Shown: positions 8,903-19,480, counted from the first letter of the stretch. The stretch: DNA of 64,000 nucleotides from Oscillospiraceae bacterium (GCA_017437095.1 JAFSBW010000072.1:1-64000), one strand, 5' to 3'. Notes: generated by a model not told the origin, from the sequence alone. Translations and numbers: made by a program.

Positions 8903-9985
8903 ATGGAACATTCGCAAAGTATGAGCAATATTCTGGCCCATTATATTGCGCCTGCGTTCTTTGTGGAAAACGGAACAGTTATTCAAGCAAACAGCACCGC
9001 CCAAGCCCTGATGGTCACTGCGGGAACGGAAATATTCCCTTTGATCACCGCGGGAGAAGAAGAATACAGAGCCTTTACCCATGGCTGTTTAAGCGTAACC
9101 TTGCTTCTGATGGAAGAGCCCTACAGCGCGGATATTACCGCCGAAGATGGCGCGCATCTGTTCGTTTGCCAAAGTAACGGCGAAAACAGCCCGCTGCAAG
9201 CCTATGCTTTGGCAGCAAGGGAGCTTCGAGCCCCCCTTGCCGAAATGATGATGCTTACCAAAAGGCTTTTCAGGGATCTGCCTGAAAACAGTGACGATGC
9301 GGCGTGCCAGCAAGCTGCCGCTGTAAACCAGAGCATGCACCAAATGCTCAGGCTGGTCAGCAATATGTCGGACGCTGGCCGGTTTGTAAACGGAACAGAT
9401 GTGCGCCGGGAATACGCAAATATCACTCAGGTACTACAGGAAATGCTGGAGCAGATCCAATCCACCTGCAATGAAGCCGGAATTGCCTTTGCATATAGCT
9501 GCCCGGAAAACGCTGTATACGGCCCCATCGACCGGGACAAGCTGGAGCGGGGCATTTACAACCTGATCTCCAATGCCATAAAGTTCGGCGGAAAAGAAGC
9601 CGGCGTAGAAGTAACTGTAAAAGCTTCCCAAAAGCGGCTTTACATTACCGTGAAAGATAAAGGCAGCGGAATCCCCCAGGGAATACGCAAAACTCTGTAT
9701 CAGCGCTACCGCAGAATGCCCGGGCTGGAAGATGCCAGCCAAGGTATTGGATTGGGCATTGTTGTTGCCAAGGGCGCAGCAGCTATGCATGGCGGCGCGC
9801 TGCTGATGGAGATCTTGCCAGACGCCGGCACAAAGATCACCATGTCCATCTCCCTGGAAACAAAGGATATGCCCCTTCGCTCCCCCGTTATGCGCATAGA
9901 TTACACCGGTCACCACGCCCATTGCCTGGTGGAGCTGGCAGACAGCTTGCCCGCCCAGCTTTACGCGCCAAAATTACTGAAATGA
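8903..9985 (+). CDS. Soluble histidine-kinase-like protein lacking the phospho-acceptor His
   Basis: The 360-residue product has no membrane helix. The first 95 residues look like a small PAS-type sensor (APAFFVENGTVIQANSTAQAL). A dimerisation helix then reads AARELRAPLAEMM (104-116) where normal kinases have SHELRTPL, so Arg106 takes the place of the phosphorylated His. The HATPase_c part appears intact: N-box NLISNAIKFGG, G1 VKDKGSGIP, G2 GIGLGIVVAKGAAAMHGG. It could be a pseudokinase, an ATP sensor, or a kinase acting on another substrate, as SpoIIAB-type HATPases do. No response regulator is adjacent. AGGAGG precedes the ATG and a terminator follows. The family assignment is firm; the role is unknown. 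Confidence 0.8.
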   Translation: MEHSQSMSNILAHYIAPAFFVENGTVIQANSTAQALMVTAGTEIFPLITAGEEEYRAFTHGCLSVTLLLMEEPYSADITAEDGAHLFVCQSNGENSPLQAYALAARELRAPLAEMMMLTKRLFRDLPENSDDAACQQAAAVNQSMHQMLRLVSNMSDAGRFVNGTDVRREYANITQVLQEMLEQIQSTCNEAGIAFAYSCPENAVYGPIDRDKLERGIYNLISNAIKFGGKEAGVEVTVKASQKRLYITVKDKGSGIPQGIRKTLYQRYRRMPGLEDASQGIGLGIVVAKGAAAMHGGALLMEILPDAGTKITMSISLETKDMPLRSPVMRIDYTGHHAHCLVELADSLPAQLYAPKLLK

Positions 9986-9991
9986 TTCTCT

Positions 9992-10023
9992 TTCCCCCAC
10001 CCTTTCAGGTGGGGGATTCTTCT
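9992..10023. terminator. Intrinsic terminator between converging genes
   Basis: Arms CCCCCACC (9994-10001) and GGTGGGGG (10008-10015) with a 6-nt loop are followed by ATTCTTCTTT. It ends the kinase-like gene and lies against the stop codon of uvrA. Confidence 0.75.
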
Positions 10024-12846
10024 TTACAAATAACGCTTGAGGTACTGCCCGGTATAGCTTTCAGGCGTTGCAGCCACCTCTTCCGGCGTACCGCAGGCAA
10101 CTACATAACCGCCCTGATCTCCGCCCTCAGGCCCAAGGTCTATAATATAGTCAGCGCTTTTAATTACATCCAGGTTGTGCTCTATCACAAGCACCGTATT
10201 GCCGGCATCCACCAGCTGCTGCAATACATCGATAAGCTTGTGGATATCGGCTGCGTGCAGGCCGGTGGTTGGCTCATCCAGCACATAAATGGTCTTGCCC
10301 GTAGCAACTCTGGCAAGCTCGGTTGCCAGCTTGACCCGCTGGGCTTCGCCGCCGGATAGGGTCGTGCTGGATTGGCCCAGCTTTACATACCCCAGGCCTA
10401 CTTCTACCAGGGTTTGGGCTTTTCTGCGGATCTTAGGCAGGTTTTCAAAGAAATCTACCGCTTCCTCTGCCGTCATATCCAAAACCTGGGAAATGTTTTT
10501 GCCCTTATAGTGAACTTCCAGGGTCTCCCGATTGTAACGCTGGCCGCGGCAGACCTCGCAGGGAACATAAACATCCGCCAAAAAATGCATCTCGATCTTT
10601 ACCAGACCGTCGCCGGAGCAGGCTTCGCAGCGGCCGCCCTTTACATTGAAGGAAAATCTGCCAGGGCCGTAGCCGCGTACCTTGGCATCGTTGGTAGAAG
10701 CAAAAAGGTCACGAATGTCGTTAAACAGCCCCGTATAGGTTGCGGGATTGCTGCGGGGCGTTCTGCCGATAGGGCTTTGGTCAATATCGATCACCTTGTC
10801 CAGGTTTTCCAGGCCCTGCACGCAGCGGCATTTGCCGGGACGGGTACGGGCATGATTGAGCTTATTGAGCAATGTTTTATTAAGAACTTCGCCCACCAGG
10901 CTGGACTTGCCGGAGCCGGAAACGCCGGTAACGCAGGATAGCGTACCCAGAGGGATGGTAACATCCACATTTTTCAGGTTGTTTTCCGTAGCGCCCTGGA
11001 TGGTTACGGCCTTTCCGTTGCCTTTGCGGCGGTTAGACGGAACGGGAATCTTTTTAAACCCGGATAGATACTGGCCGGTTATGGATTCCTTGCAGGCAGA
11101 AATATCTTCAAACGAGCCTGCGGCAACGATACTGCCGCCATGGCTTCCCGCGCCGGGGCCAACATCTACGATATAATCCGCCGCGCGCATGGTATCTTCA
11201 TCGTGCTCTACTACGATCAGGGTATTGCCAATATCCCGCAGGTGCTTCAAAGTACCCAGGAGCTTATCGTTATCCCGCTGGTGCAGGCCGATGGACGGCT
11301 CGTCCAAAATATACAGAACGCCCATCAGGGAAGAGCCGATCTGGGTAGCCAAGCGGATGCGCTGGCTTTCGCCGCCGGAGAGGGTGGCCGCTGCCCGGGA
11401 AAGGGTAAGATACTGCAAGCCCACATCCATTAAAAACTGCAAGCGGGACTGGATCTCCTTTACGATCTGCTGGGCCACCAGAGCCATATTACCTTCCAAA
11501 TGAAGGTTATTGATAAAATCCAAAGCATCCCGGATGCTCATTCGGCAAAAATCCATAATGCCGATGCCGCCTACCGTTACAGCTCTGGCGATCGGAGAAA
11601 GGCGATCGCCGTTACAGTCGGGGCAAGGAGCGCTGGACATACACTCTTCCAGCTCTTTGCGCGCGGCGTCGGACTGGGTTTGGGTATAGCGGCGGCTGAT
11701 ATTCGGCAAAATGCCCTCAAAGGGCTGCTCCAAAACGCCCATGCCGCTGCCCCGGTTGTAGGTCATGCGCAGCTTTTCCCCTTTGGTGCCGTAGAGAATA
11801 ACATCCATAGCTTCTTTGCTAAGGGTACTAACCGGGGCAGTAAGAGAAAAGCGGTACTTTTGCGCCAATGCTTCAAAATACATACGGAAAATAGAATCCG
11901 TACGGGCGCTGCTCCAGCCGGAAGCCTGGATAGCGCCGTCAAAAATGCTCTTGGATTTATCGGGAATGACCAAATCTGCATCCGCTACCAGCTGAAAGCC
12001 CAGGCCGGTGCAGCTGGGGCAAGCACCGCTGGGATTGTTAAAAGAAAACATTCTGGGCTCAAGCTCGGAAAGGCTTACGCCGCAGTCTTCGCAGGCGTAG
12101 TTCTGAGAAAAGCTCAGCTCCATCTCCGTATTCGGCAGGAAGATGGTGACCAAGCCGCCGGAATGGTTGCAGGCGGTTTCGATGGAATCGGTAAGGCGGC
12201 GGCGCTGGCCTTCCTTAATTACCAGGCGGTCAACAACCAGGTCAATATTGTGCTTTTTGTTTTTTTCGCATTTGATCTCTTCCGTCAGGTCGTATAGAAT
12301 GCCATCTACACGCACACGGGCAAAACCACTCTTACGGGCATCCTCAAATACCTTCACATGCTCGCCCTTTTTGCCCCGGATCACCGGGGAAAGAACAATA
12401 AAGCGAGTTCCCTCCTCCAAAGCTTCTACCCGGTCTACGATCTGATCCACCGTCTGCCGGGAGATCTCTTTGCCGCATTTGGGGCAATGGGGAATGCCAA
12501 CTCTGGCCCAAAGCAGGCGCAAATAGTCATAAATCTCGGTAACAGTGCCAACCGTAGAGCGGGGGTTTTTGGAGGTTGTTTTCTGGTCAATAGAAATGGC
12601 CGGAGAAAGGCCGTCAATGGAATCTACATCGGGTTTATCCATCTGGCCTAAAAACTGGCGGGCATAGGAGCTAAGGCTCTCCACATAGCGGCGCTGACCT
12701 TCCGCATAAATGGTATCAAAAGCCAGGCTGGATTTGCCGGAGCCTGAAAGGCCTGTAAATACAACCAGCTTATCTCTGGGAATGGTCAGATCCACATTTT
12801 TCAGGTTGTTCTCTCTGGCGCCCTTAATTATAATTTTATCGTTCAT
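10024..12846 (-). CDS. uvrA: Excinuclease ABC subunit A
   Basis: UvrA is the dimeric ATPase that finds bulky DNA damage and loads UvrB. The 940-residue protein has the full family length with two ABC modules: Walker [10 protein letters not shown] near residue 32 and GVSGSGKSS near 640, signatures [12 protein letters not shown] and [12 protein letters not shown], and Walker B motifs [12 protein letters not shown] and [12 protein letters not shown]. The zinc modules show CPKCGKE, CEDCG...CPSC and CEACSGDG...CEVCRGQ. It is transcribed alone from a good minus-strand promoter. I found no Bacillus-type LexA box in front of it. Confidence 0.98.
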   Translation of the reverse strand: MNDKIIIKGARENNLKNVDLTIPRDKLVVFTGLSGSGKSSLAFDTIYAEGQRRYVESLSSYARQFLGQMDKPDVDSIDGLSPAISIDQKTTSKNPRSTVGTVTEIYDYLRLLWARVGIPHCPKCGKEISRQTVDQIVDRVEALEEGTRFIVLSPVIRGKKGEHVKVFEDARKSGFARVRVDGILYDLTEEIKCEKNKKHNIDLVVDRLVIKEGQRRRLTDSIETACNHSGGLVTIFLPNTEMELSFSQNYACEDCGVSLSELEPRMFSFNNPSGACPSCTGLGFQLVADADLVIPDKSKSIFDGAIQASGWSSARTDSIFRMYFEALAQKYRFSLTAPVSTLSKEAMDVILYGTKGEKLRMTYNRGSGMGVLEQPFEGILPNISRRYTQTQSDAARKELEECMSSAPCPDCNGDRLSPIARAVTVGGIGIMDFCRMSIRDALDFINNLHLEGNMALVAQQIVKEIQSRLQFLMDVGLQYLTLSRAAATLSGGESQRIRLATQIGSSLMGVLYILDEPSIGLHQRDNDKLLGTLKHLRDIGNTLIVVEHDEDTMRAADYIVDVGPGAGSHGGSIVAAGSFEDISACKESITGQYLSGFKKIPVPSNRRKGNGKAVTIQGATENNLKNVDVTIPLGTLSCVTGVSGSGKSSLVGEVLNKTLLNKLNHARTRPGKCRCVQGLENLDKVIDIDQSPIGRTPRSNPATYTGLFNDIRDLFASTNDAKVRGYGPGRFSFNVKGGRCEACSGDGLVKIEMHFLADVYVPCEVCRGQRYNRETLEVHYKGKNISQVLDMTAEEAVDFFENLPKIRRKAQTLVEVGLGYVKLGQSSTTLSGGEAQRVKLATELARVATGKTIYVLDEPTTGLHAADIHKLIDVLQQLVDAGNTVLVIEHNLDVIKSADYIIDLGPEGGDQGGYVVACGTPEEVAATPESYTGQYLKRYL

Positions 12847-12881
12847 TTTATCTCTCCCGGGGCATGAATTCAGTACCCAAT

Positions 12882-12910
12882 ATTATACCACATAATCATA
12901 TAAATCACAA
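12882..12910 (-). promoter_or_regulatory. Promoter of uvrA
   Basis: TTGTGA (12910-12905) and TATAAT (12887-12882) on the minus strand are 17 bases apart, about 35 bases before the uvrA ATG. Confidence 0.7.
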
Positions 12911-12953
12911 GGGAAAAATCAAACATAATTTCGCTCCAAGCGGTAAAATATCC

Positions 12954-12983
12954 TTGCTTTTTCCCATAAGGTAATGGTATAAT
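12954..12983 (+). promoter_or_regulatory. Promoter of pth-mfd
   Basis: TTGCTT (12954-12959) and a perfect TATAAT (12978-12983) with an 18-base spacer lie 36 bases before the pth ATG. Confidence 0.7.
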
Positions 12984-13018
12984 AGGATGAAATTTGAAAC
13001 AGGGAGCGAAAGCATATC

Positions 13019-13606
13019 ATGTTTGGAAAAACCAAAGAAAGCTGGCTGATCGTAGGCCTGGGCAATCCCGGCCGGGAATACGAAAGATCCAGGCATAATT
13101 GCGGCTTTCGGGCGATAGATATTCTTGCGGATAAGCTTGGCTGCAAAATAGATAAGCTGAAATTTCAGGGCCTTTATACCCAGGTAAATTACGGCGGCAT
13201 AAAACTCTTTCTGCTCAAGCCTATGACATTTATGAATCTTTCCGGCAGAGCGGTTTTACAGCTTAGCAGCTTTTTCCGCATCCCGCCTCAAAGGATCATA
13301 GTGCTTTTTGATGATATTTCTCTTGCGCCCGGCAGGCTGCGTGTGCGCGGCGATGGCTCTGCCGGCGGACATAACGGGATCAAATCCATCATCGGCGAGC
13401 TGGGAAGCCAGGATTTTCCCCGGGTGAAGATCGGCGTTGGCGCAAAGCCTAACCCGGAATATGATCTGGCCGACTGGGTGCTTTCCGGGTTTACCGCCCA
13501 GGAAGAAAAGGCCCTTGGCCCTGCCCTTGAAAGGGCCGCGGATGCTGCCCTTTGCATTATCGACAAAGGCACCATGGAAGCTGCCAACCGCTATAACGGC
13601 GGTTAA
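13019..13606 (+). CDS. pth: Peptidyl-tRNA hydrolase
   Basis: Pth releases tRNA from peptidyl-tRNAs that fall off stalled ribosomes. The 195-residue protein begins with the family motif GLGNPGREYERSRHNCGF, containing the catalytic His, and continues with KPMTFMNLSGRAV, the catalytic-Asp segment FDDISLAPGRLRVR and GSAGGHNGIKSI. Length is normal. pth followed by mfd is a conserved gene pair in Bacillota and holds here, with a 69-base gap containing a hairpin. Confidence 0.97.
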   Translation: MFGKTKESWLIVGLGNPGREYERSRHNCGFRAIDILADKLGCKIDKLKFQGLYTQVNYGGIKLFLLKPMTFMNLSGRAVLQLSSFFRIPPQRIIVLFDDISLAPGRLRVRGDGSAGGHNGIKSIIGELGSQDFPRVKIGVGAKPNPEYDLADWVLSGFTAQEEKALGPALERAADAALCIIDKGTMEAANRYNGG

Positions 13607-13624
13607 GCATTAACACAATACCTA

Positions 13625-13653
13625 CGGAAAGGGGTGCAAAACTCCCCTTTCCG
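13625..13653 (+). promoter_or_regulatory. Hairpin in the pth-mfd gap
   Basis: CGGAAAGGGG (13625-13634) pairs perfectly with CCCCTTTCCG (13644-13653) across a 9-nt loop. No T-run follows, so it is not a standard terminator. It lies just before the mfd ribosome site and may protect or separate the two messages. Confidence 0.6.
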
Positions 13654-13675
13654 CATTGCTGCGTGGAGGAAAACC

Positions 13676-16600
13676 ATGGAAATTTTGATAGATTCTCTAC
13701 AAACAATTTCTGAATATCGGCTGCTTTTAGACGGTCTTAAGCGAAAGGAAAGCGCGGCGGTATCCGGCATCGGTCAGATCAACCGCAGCCATATGATCGC
13801 GGGCCTGCGCAGACATACTGCTGCGCCTATGGTGATCATCTGCCAGGATGATATGGCGGCAAAGCGGCTTCAGGAGGAATTAAACCTGTTTCTGGGTGAG
13901 AATTTCCCCGTGCTGCCCAGCCGGGAGCTTACACTGTACGATACCGCTGTAGTTTCCCGCAGCTGGGAGCAGAAACGGCTGCGCCAGCTTTATGACCTGG
14001 CCGCAGGAGAAACTCAGCTGCAGATCATGAGCTGGGAAGCCCTTAGCCAGCGCACCATGCCAAAGAGCGTTCTGTTAAAAGCCGCCTTTACCCTGCGCTG
14101 CGGCGAAGAATATGACCAGCTGATGCTTCTGGAAAACCTCACCTGCGCCGGTTACAGCCGCTGCCCCATGGTAGAAGGCCCGGGGCAGTTTGCGGTTAGA
14201 GGCGATATTGTGGATGTATTCTCCCCTGCCGCGGATCAGCCGGTAAGAATGGAATTTTTTGGCGATGAGCTGGATACTATGGGATATTTTGACCCGGACA
14301 CCCAGCGCCGTACGGAAAATATTGAAACCATAACAATTCTGCCCATTGGCGAAACCCAGCCCAGGCTCCACGAAAAAGGCATAGAGGGCTTATGCGAAGA
14401 TCTTCGCCGTATGATCGCCCGGCAAAGGCGGAGAAAAGTGATCAACGAGCCGCTGATCAAGACTCTGGAAAAAGACCTGGAAAAGTATGAAAATGGGCTA
14501 AATAACCCAGCTTCCGACCGGTATATGGCGCTCATTTATCCGGAAATGGCCACTGCTCTGGATTATATCCCCGGCGGCGCGTTATGGGTGATCTGTGACC
14601 AAAGCGCTGTGCATAGAGCAGCCAGAAACCGCACCGAAGAGGTAGGCATGCAGCTCGACAGCATGCTGCAAACCGGTTTGGTAGCCGGCGAGCTTTGCGA
14701 TTATGTTTGCCAATGGGAGGATTTTTGCCAGAAATTAACGGGTGTAACTGCCGTTTATCTGGATGCGTTCGGCGGCGTTTCTTACCCGGCCCAATGCCTT
14801 CCCAAGCAGCTTCTGCCCATAACCGGCAAGCAGCTTCCCGGCTATGGCGGCAATATGGATACGGCTGCTGCGGATCTTACCCATTATCAGAAAATGGATT
14901 TTGCAACTCTTGTGCTTTGCGGCACACGGCGCAGAGCGGAGCTTTTGCAGCAGATGCTCAGCAGCAAAAGCCTTTCGTCTTTTCTTTGCATTCCCCTAAG
15001 CGCTATGCCCAAGCCCGGCCAGATCCTGCTGGCAGAGGGCAGCCTGCCCTTTGGCATGGAGTATCCTACCGCGAAGCTGGCTGTGCTTACAGAGGGTCAG
15101 CTTTTGGCCAGAAGCGCCCCAAAGAAAAAACAGAAAAAATCTGCCACCAACCGGCAAAAGCTCAATTCCTTTACGGATCTTTCCCCCGGCGACCTGGTCG
15201 TGCATGAAAACTACGGCATTGGCCGTTTTGTAGCCATGGAGCAGATCCGAATCGACGGAGCTGTAAAAGACTATGTTAAGATCGCATACCAGGGGTCTGA
15301 CACCCTGTTTGTTCCCGCTACCCAGCTGGACATGGTCAGCAAATATATTGGCAACGGCGGCGAGGACGGCAATGTTCGCCTGAATAAGATCGGCAGCGAT
15401 GCCTGGCAGAAAACCAAAGCCAAGGCCAAAAAAGCGGCCAAGGATATGGCCGGCGAGCTGATCCAGCTTTACGCCGCCAGAAAGCGGCAGCAGGGCTACG
15501 CTTTTGCCGCGGATGCTCCCTGGCAGCTGGAATTTGAGGATAATTTCCCCTACCCGGAAACAGACGATCAGCTGCGCTGCATCGGGGAGATCAAAAGCGA
15601 TATGGAATCCCCTGCCCCCATGGATCGGCTGCTGTGCGGGGATGTGGGCTTTGGCAAGACGGAAGTAGCCCTGCGGGCAGTTATGAAATGCATTATGGAC
15701 GGCAAGCAGGCTGCCATTCTGGTGCCCACTACTGTGCTTGCTCAGCAGCATTATCAAACCGCAATTGCAAGATTCCGGGGTTTCCCGGTAAATATCGAGG
15801 TGCTTTCCCGTTTCCGCAGCGCTACGGAGCAAAAGCGCACCCTTGCCAACCTGCGCAGCGGCAGCTGCGATCTGGTGATCGGTACCCATAAGCTGCTGCA
15901 AAAGACCGTTGAATTTAAGGATCTGGGCCTTTTGATCGTGGACGAAGAGCAGCGCTTTGGTGTAAGCCATAAGGAGCGGCTGAAGGAGCTTGCCAAGTGC
16001 GTGGATGTGCTTACCCTTTCCGCTACCCCCATCCCCCGCACCCTGAATATGGCGCTGTCCGGCATTCGGGATATGTCTACCCTGGAAGAGCCTCCGGCAG
16101 ACCGTTACCCGGTGCAGACCTTTGTTATGGAGCATAACAACGCTATTATCGACGATGCCATCCGCCGGGAGATCGAGCGGGGCGGCCAGGTATACTACCT
16201 GCATAACCGGGTAGAAACCATCGACCAGTGCGCCTCCGCTATGAAACGGCGCATTCCTGGGCTGCAGGTTGCCGTAGCCCACGGAAAGATGAGTGAGGAT
16301 GCCTTGGGCGAAGTAATGCAGGCGATGGCAGACGGCGAGATCCAGGTTTTGGTATGCACTACCATCATTGAAACCGGCCTGGATATTCCCAACGCCAACA
16401 CACTGATCATAGAAAACGCCGACCGTTTTGGCCTGAGCCAGCTGCATCAGCTGCGAGGCCGTGTCGGCCGCTCTACCCGCCATGCCTACGCCTATTTTAC
16501 CTATCGGCCGGACAAGGCATTGACAGAAATTGCAGACAAGCGGCTGAGCGCTATCCGCGATTTTGCGGAGTTCGGCTCAGGCTTTAAGATCGCCATGCGG

Positions 16601-17191
16601 GATCTGGAGATCCGGGGCGCAGGTAACCTTTTGGGCGCGGAGCAATCGGGCCATATGATGAGCGTAGGCTACGATATGTACCTGAAGCTGCTGGACGAAG
16701 CAGTTCTGGAAGAAAAGGGCGAAAAGCCCAGAGAAGTGGATTGCACCGCAGACTTGAATGTTACCGCGAATGTAGACAAAAGCTTTGTTTCCCGGGGGGA
16801 GGAGCGCATGGATCTGTACCGCCGTATGGCTGCTATCCGCACCCAGGAGGATGCGGACGATCTGCTGGACGAGATCGTGGACCGCTACGGGGAGCCGCCT
16901 AAAGGCGTGCTGAATTTGATCGACATCGCTCTGCTCAGAGCCAACGCCAGAAAGCTTGGCATTACCGATATTAAGCAAAAAGCCGGAGATGTTCTGTTTG
17001 CCCTGGCGGACATTCATTTTGAAGCCTTCAGCGCCCTATGCGGAGAGAAAGAATACAAAAACAGGGTGCAGTTGGTAGCCAGCGCAAAAGTGCCTACCAT
17101 TCGGCTGAAGCTGGCTTCCGGTGTGGACAGCCTGAAGCAATGCAAGGTTTTTATCAGTAAATACCAGAATTTTACCCGGATGAATCGTTAA
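13676..17191 (+). CDS. mfd: Transcription-repair coupling factor
   Basis: Mfd removes RNA polymerase stalled at lesions and recruits UvrA. The 1171-residue protein has the usual order: a UvrB-homology N-terminal part (RGDIVDVFSP, MEFFGDELD), the polymerase-interacting CarD-like domain beginning DLSPGDLVVHENYGIGRFV, a RecG-like translocase with Walker A GDVGFGKTEVALRA, VDEEQRFGVSHKERLK and LSATPIPRTLNMAL, the helicase C-domain with LRGRVGRS, and the TRCF C-terminal domain. I start at MEILIDSLQ, preceded by TGGAGGA; the frame is open 14 codons upstream but there is no ribosome site there. Confidence 0.97.
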   Translation: MEILIDSLQTISEYRLLLDGLKRKESAAVSGIGQINRSHMIAGLRRHTAAPMVIICQDDMAAKRLQEELNLFLGENFPVLPSRELTLYDTAVVSRSWEQKRLRQLYDLAAGETQLQIMSWEALSQRTMPKSVLLKAAFTLRCGEEYDQLMLLENLTCAGYSRCPMVEGPGQFAVRGDIVDVFSPAADQPVRMEFFGDELDTMGYFDPDTQRRTENIETITILPIGETQPRLHEKGIEGLCEDLRRMIARQRRRKVINEPLIKTLEKDLEKYENGLNNPASDRYMALIYPEMATALDYIPGGALWVICDQSAVHRAARNRTEEVGMQLDSMLQTGLVAGELCDYVCQWEDFCQKLTGVTAVYLDAFGGVSYPAQCLPKQLLPITGKQLPGYGGNMDTAAADLTHYQKMDFATLVLCGTRRRAELLQQMLSSKSLSSFLCIPLSAMPKPGQILLAEGSLPFGMEYPTAKLAVLTEGQLLARSAPKKKQKKSATNRQKLNSFTDLSPGDLVVHENYGIGRFVAMEQIRIDGAVKDYVKIAYQGSDTLFVPATQLDMVSKYIGNGGEDGNVRLNKIGSDAWQKTKAKAKKAAKDMAGELIQLYAARKRQQGYAFAADAPWQLEFEDNFPYPETDDQLRCIGEIKSDMESPAPMDRLLCGDVGFGKTEVALRAVMKCIMDGKQAAILVPTTVLAQQHYQTAIARFRGFPVNIEVLSRFRSATEQKRTLANLRSGSCDLVIGTHKLLQKTVEFKDLGLLIVDEEQRFGVSHKERLKELAKCVDVLTLSATPIPRTLNMALSGIRDMSTLEEPPADRYPVQTFVMEHNNAIIDDAIRREIERGGQVYYLHNRVETIDQCASAMKRRIPGLQVAVAHGKMSEDALGEVMQAMADGEIQVLVCTTIIETGLDIPNANTLIIENADRFGLSQLHQLRGRVGRSTRHAYAYFTYRPDKALTEIADKRLSAIRDFAEFGSGFKIAMRDLEIRGAGNLLGAEQSGHMMSVGYDMYLKLLDEAVLEEKGEKPREVDCTADLNVTANVDKSFVSRGEERMDLYRRMAAIRTQEDADDLLDEIVDRYGEPPKGVLNLIDIALLRANARKLGITDIKQKAGDVLFALADIHFEAFSALCGEKEYKNRVQLVASAKVPTIRLKLASGVDSLKQCKVFISKYQNFTRMNR

Positions 17192-17260
17192 CAATTTAGT
17201 AAAGTATAAATTATCTATGTGTGGTAAAATGTGGTTATCCTGCGAAAAGGAGGATTGAAT

Positions 17261-19021
17261 ATGCAACCGAAAAAGTATACGCAAAAAAAGCCCAGCCGGG
17301 AAGAGCTGGAAATCGACGATGCCTACTACGGCCTTACCGGCAGAAAACCTGTAGTCAACAAAAGCAAAAACCCGCTGCTTTTTGTTGCCATTGGGCTTGG
17401 CATCGTGCTGATCGCAGCGGTTATCTTTGCGCTGGTGCTTACCAATAAAGAAAATAAGAAATTCCCTGCCGTATCTGTATCCGGGTGGAGCATGGAGGGG
17501 AAAACACAGCAGCAGATCCAGAAATATCTGGACAGCCAGGAAGAAATATACCGCAACACTTTGATGACCATAGAGGTTATGGGCAAAAATATTACCCTTA
17601 CCCCGGATATTGCCGGCATCCGGCTGGATTCCAAGCAGCTTTTGAAGGATGCCAAAGCAGCTTCCCCCGGAACGGACTTAAACCTTTGGTCTTACTTTAC
17701 GGTGGATGAAGTATCCATCCGCCAGGCATTGCAGCCGCTGGAAGAGGAATACGGAGTAGCCCCCAGCAAGACCCACTGGTCCATTATCGGAGAAGATCCC
17801 AAAGCGGATGACCCTAACGACCTTGGCACAAAAAAGCTGGTTGTAACCATGGGCGTGCCGGATTACGGCCTGGATGTGGATAAGCTGTATCAGCTGATCC
17901 TGCAGGGCTACCGGCAGAGAAACTTTTATGTAAGCATGGATTGCTCCATAGTAGAGCCGGAAATTCCCAACCTGGAAGAGATCTATGCTCTGGTATGCAC
18001 AGACAGCGCCGATGCCGTTTTGGATGAAAAGACCTTTGAGATCACGCCGGAGGTTTACGGCTACGGCTTCGATCTGCCGGCTGCCCAGGCGGCTATGGAA
18101 GGCTGCGGCTACGGCCAAACTTTGGAGTTCCCCTTCCTGCCAAAGCTGCCTCAAATCACCCAGGAAAGCATAGAAAACGAGCTTTACGGCGATGTTCTGG
18201 GCGAATACAAAACGCCCCACACCCCGGAAGCAAACCGCAATGTTAACCTAAAGCTTGCCTGCGAAGCCATCAACGGCACTGTGGTGCTTCCCGGAGAGGT
18301 TTTTTCCTACAACAAAGCCTTGGGTGAACGCACAGAAAAGCGGGGTTATTTGCCCGCGCCCAGCTATGTAAACGGCCTGACCGTGGATACCGTAGGCGGC
18401 GGCATTTGCCAGGTATCTTCTACGCTTTACTATGTTTGCCTGCTTTCGGATATGAATGTTACTGTGCGCGCGCCCCACGGCTTTGTATCCAGCTATATCC
18501 CCATGGGCATGGATGCCGCGGTAAGCTGGGGCTCTCAGGATTATAAATTTAAAAACCCTCTGTCCACTCCCATTAAGATCCAAGCCTGGATGGAAGGCGG
18601 CTATGTTTATGTAAAGATCCTGGGCAAAGAAACTCGGGATTACTATGTAGAGCTTTACTACAAAGAGCTTGCAAGCGAACCTTATGATGTAGTTTACAAG
18701 GAGTATCCCCCCAATAACGAAGAGGGGTACGCCCACGGCGATGTGATCATAACCCCTTATACCGGCTATACAGTTAAAAGCTACAAAAGGCTGATCAGCA
18801 AAACCACCGGCGATACCATCAAAAACGAGTTTATTACAGAAACTACCTATGTCAAGCGGGATAAAGTAATTTGCCTGATCGTAGATCCTGCCGCAACAAC
18901 GCCCCCGGAAACTACCCCCGCGGAAACAACGCCGGAGCAGACCGATCCCCCGCAAACTACGCCGGAGCAAACAGCCCCTCCGCAATCCACTCCTTCCCAG
19001 CAAACAACCCCTGAAAGCTAA
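17261..19021 (+). CDS. VanW-family cell-wall protein
   Basis: This is a 586-residue, single-pass membrane protein. A short basic cytoplasmic tail is followed by a membrane helix at about 38-60 and an extracellular part. That part carries a putative peptidoglycan-binding domain (about 70-320), then the VanW domain (NLKLACEAINGTVVLPGEVFSYN, VGGGICQVSSTLYY, FKNPLSTPIKI), then a G5-like segment. The last 40 residues are a Thr/Pro repeat of the ETTP and EQT type, a likely wall-spanning linker. VanW domains occur in vancomycin-resistance clusters and many ordinary Gram-positive genomes, and their biochemical role is unknown. AAAGGAGG fixes the start; an in-frame upstream start at 17231 overlaps no such site. 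ddl and murC lie close by. Confidence 0.9.
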   Translation: MQPKKYTQKKPSREELEIDDAYYGLTGRKPVVNKSKNPLLFVAIGLGIVLIAAVIFALVLTNKENKKFPAVSVSGWSMEGKTQQQIQKYLDSQEEIYRNTLMTIEVMGKNITLTPDIAGIRLDSKQLLKDAKAASPGTDLNLWSYFTVDEVSIRQALQPLEEEYGVAPSKTHWSIIGEDPKADDPNDLGTKKLVVTMGVPDYGLDVDKLYQLILQGYRQRNFYVSMDCSIVEPEIPNLEEIYALVCTDSADAVLDEKTFEITPEVYGYGFDLPAAQAAMEGCGYGQTLEFPFLPKLPQITQESIENELYGDVLGEYKTPHTPEANRNVNLKLACEAINGTVVLPGEVFSYNKALGERTEKRGYLPAPSYVNGLTVDTVGGGICQVSSTLYYVCLLSDMNVTVRAPHGFVSSYIPMGMDAAVSWGSQDYKFKNPLSTPIKIQAWMEGGYVYVKILGKETRDYYVELYYKELASEPYDVVYKEYPPNNEEGYAHGDVIITPYTGYTVKSYKRLISKTTGDTIKNEFITETTYVKRDKVICLIVDPAATTPPETTPAETTPEQTDPPQTTPEQTAPPQSTPSQQTTPES

Positions 19022-19023
19022 AA

Positions 19024-19062
19024 AACGGTGCAGCCCAAACCGGGCTGCACCGTTAATTTATT
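19024..19062. terminator. Bidirectional terminator
   Basis: A 13-bp perfect stem (AACGGTGCAGCCC, arms 19024-19036 and 19042-19054) with a 5-nt loop lies between the converging VanW and DUF1934 genes. Confidence 0.85.
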
Positions 19063-19480
19063 TTGCTTGCACATCCAGATGGTAAATAATAAGGCCGGAA
19101 GAGGTATTCTCAATATCGATGGCGTAGACCAGATCCAGCGTGCCGCCGGTTTCGTTTAGAGAATAATCTACCTGGGAGGCGTAAACCGTGATCTGCAGCG
19201 CGCCAAACTCCATTTGGTACAAGCTGTGGTGATACTGCCCTACCTCAAAATGCATTTCCGAGCGCAAAGCGCCGCTGCGGCTAAGGGTTACCTTGCCGGG
19301 CTTGATGTAAAAGGTAGTGGTAACGCCTTTAAGCCCAGTAAGCTCGCTTTCTTCGTAGCTGATGCGCCAGCCGTTTTCCCAGTCTTCCAGAATGCCCTCC
19401 GTGGTCAATTCAATGACCTCCGGGTCTTGATCCAGGTAGGACTGGCGGCCTGTCAGCTTCAGCATGACTGGTTTTTTCAT
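19058..19480 (-). CDS. DUF1934 domain protein (YwiB-like)
   Basis: This 140-residue cytosolic protein covers a single DUF1934 domain, a calycin-like beta-barrel of unknown ligand. Recognisable parts are the start MLKLTGRQ...DPEVIELTTEG, the central GWRISYEES and GVTTTFYI, and the final LDLVYAIDI segment. Its ATG overlaps the ddl stop codon by four bases (ATGA), showing translational coupling and suggesting a link to cell-wall synthesis. No catalytic residues are known for the family. Confidence 0.85.
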   Translation of the reverse strand: MKKPVMLKLTGRQSYLDQDPEVIELTTEGILEDWENGWRISYEESELTGLKGVTTTFYIKPGKVTLSRSGALRSEMHFEVGQYHHSLYQMEFGALQITVYASQVDYSLNETGGTLDLVYAIDIENTSSGLIIYHLDVQAK

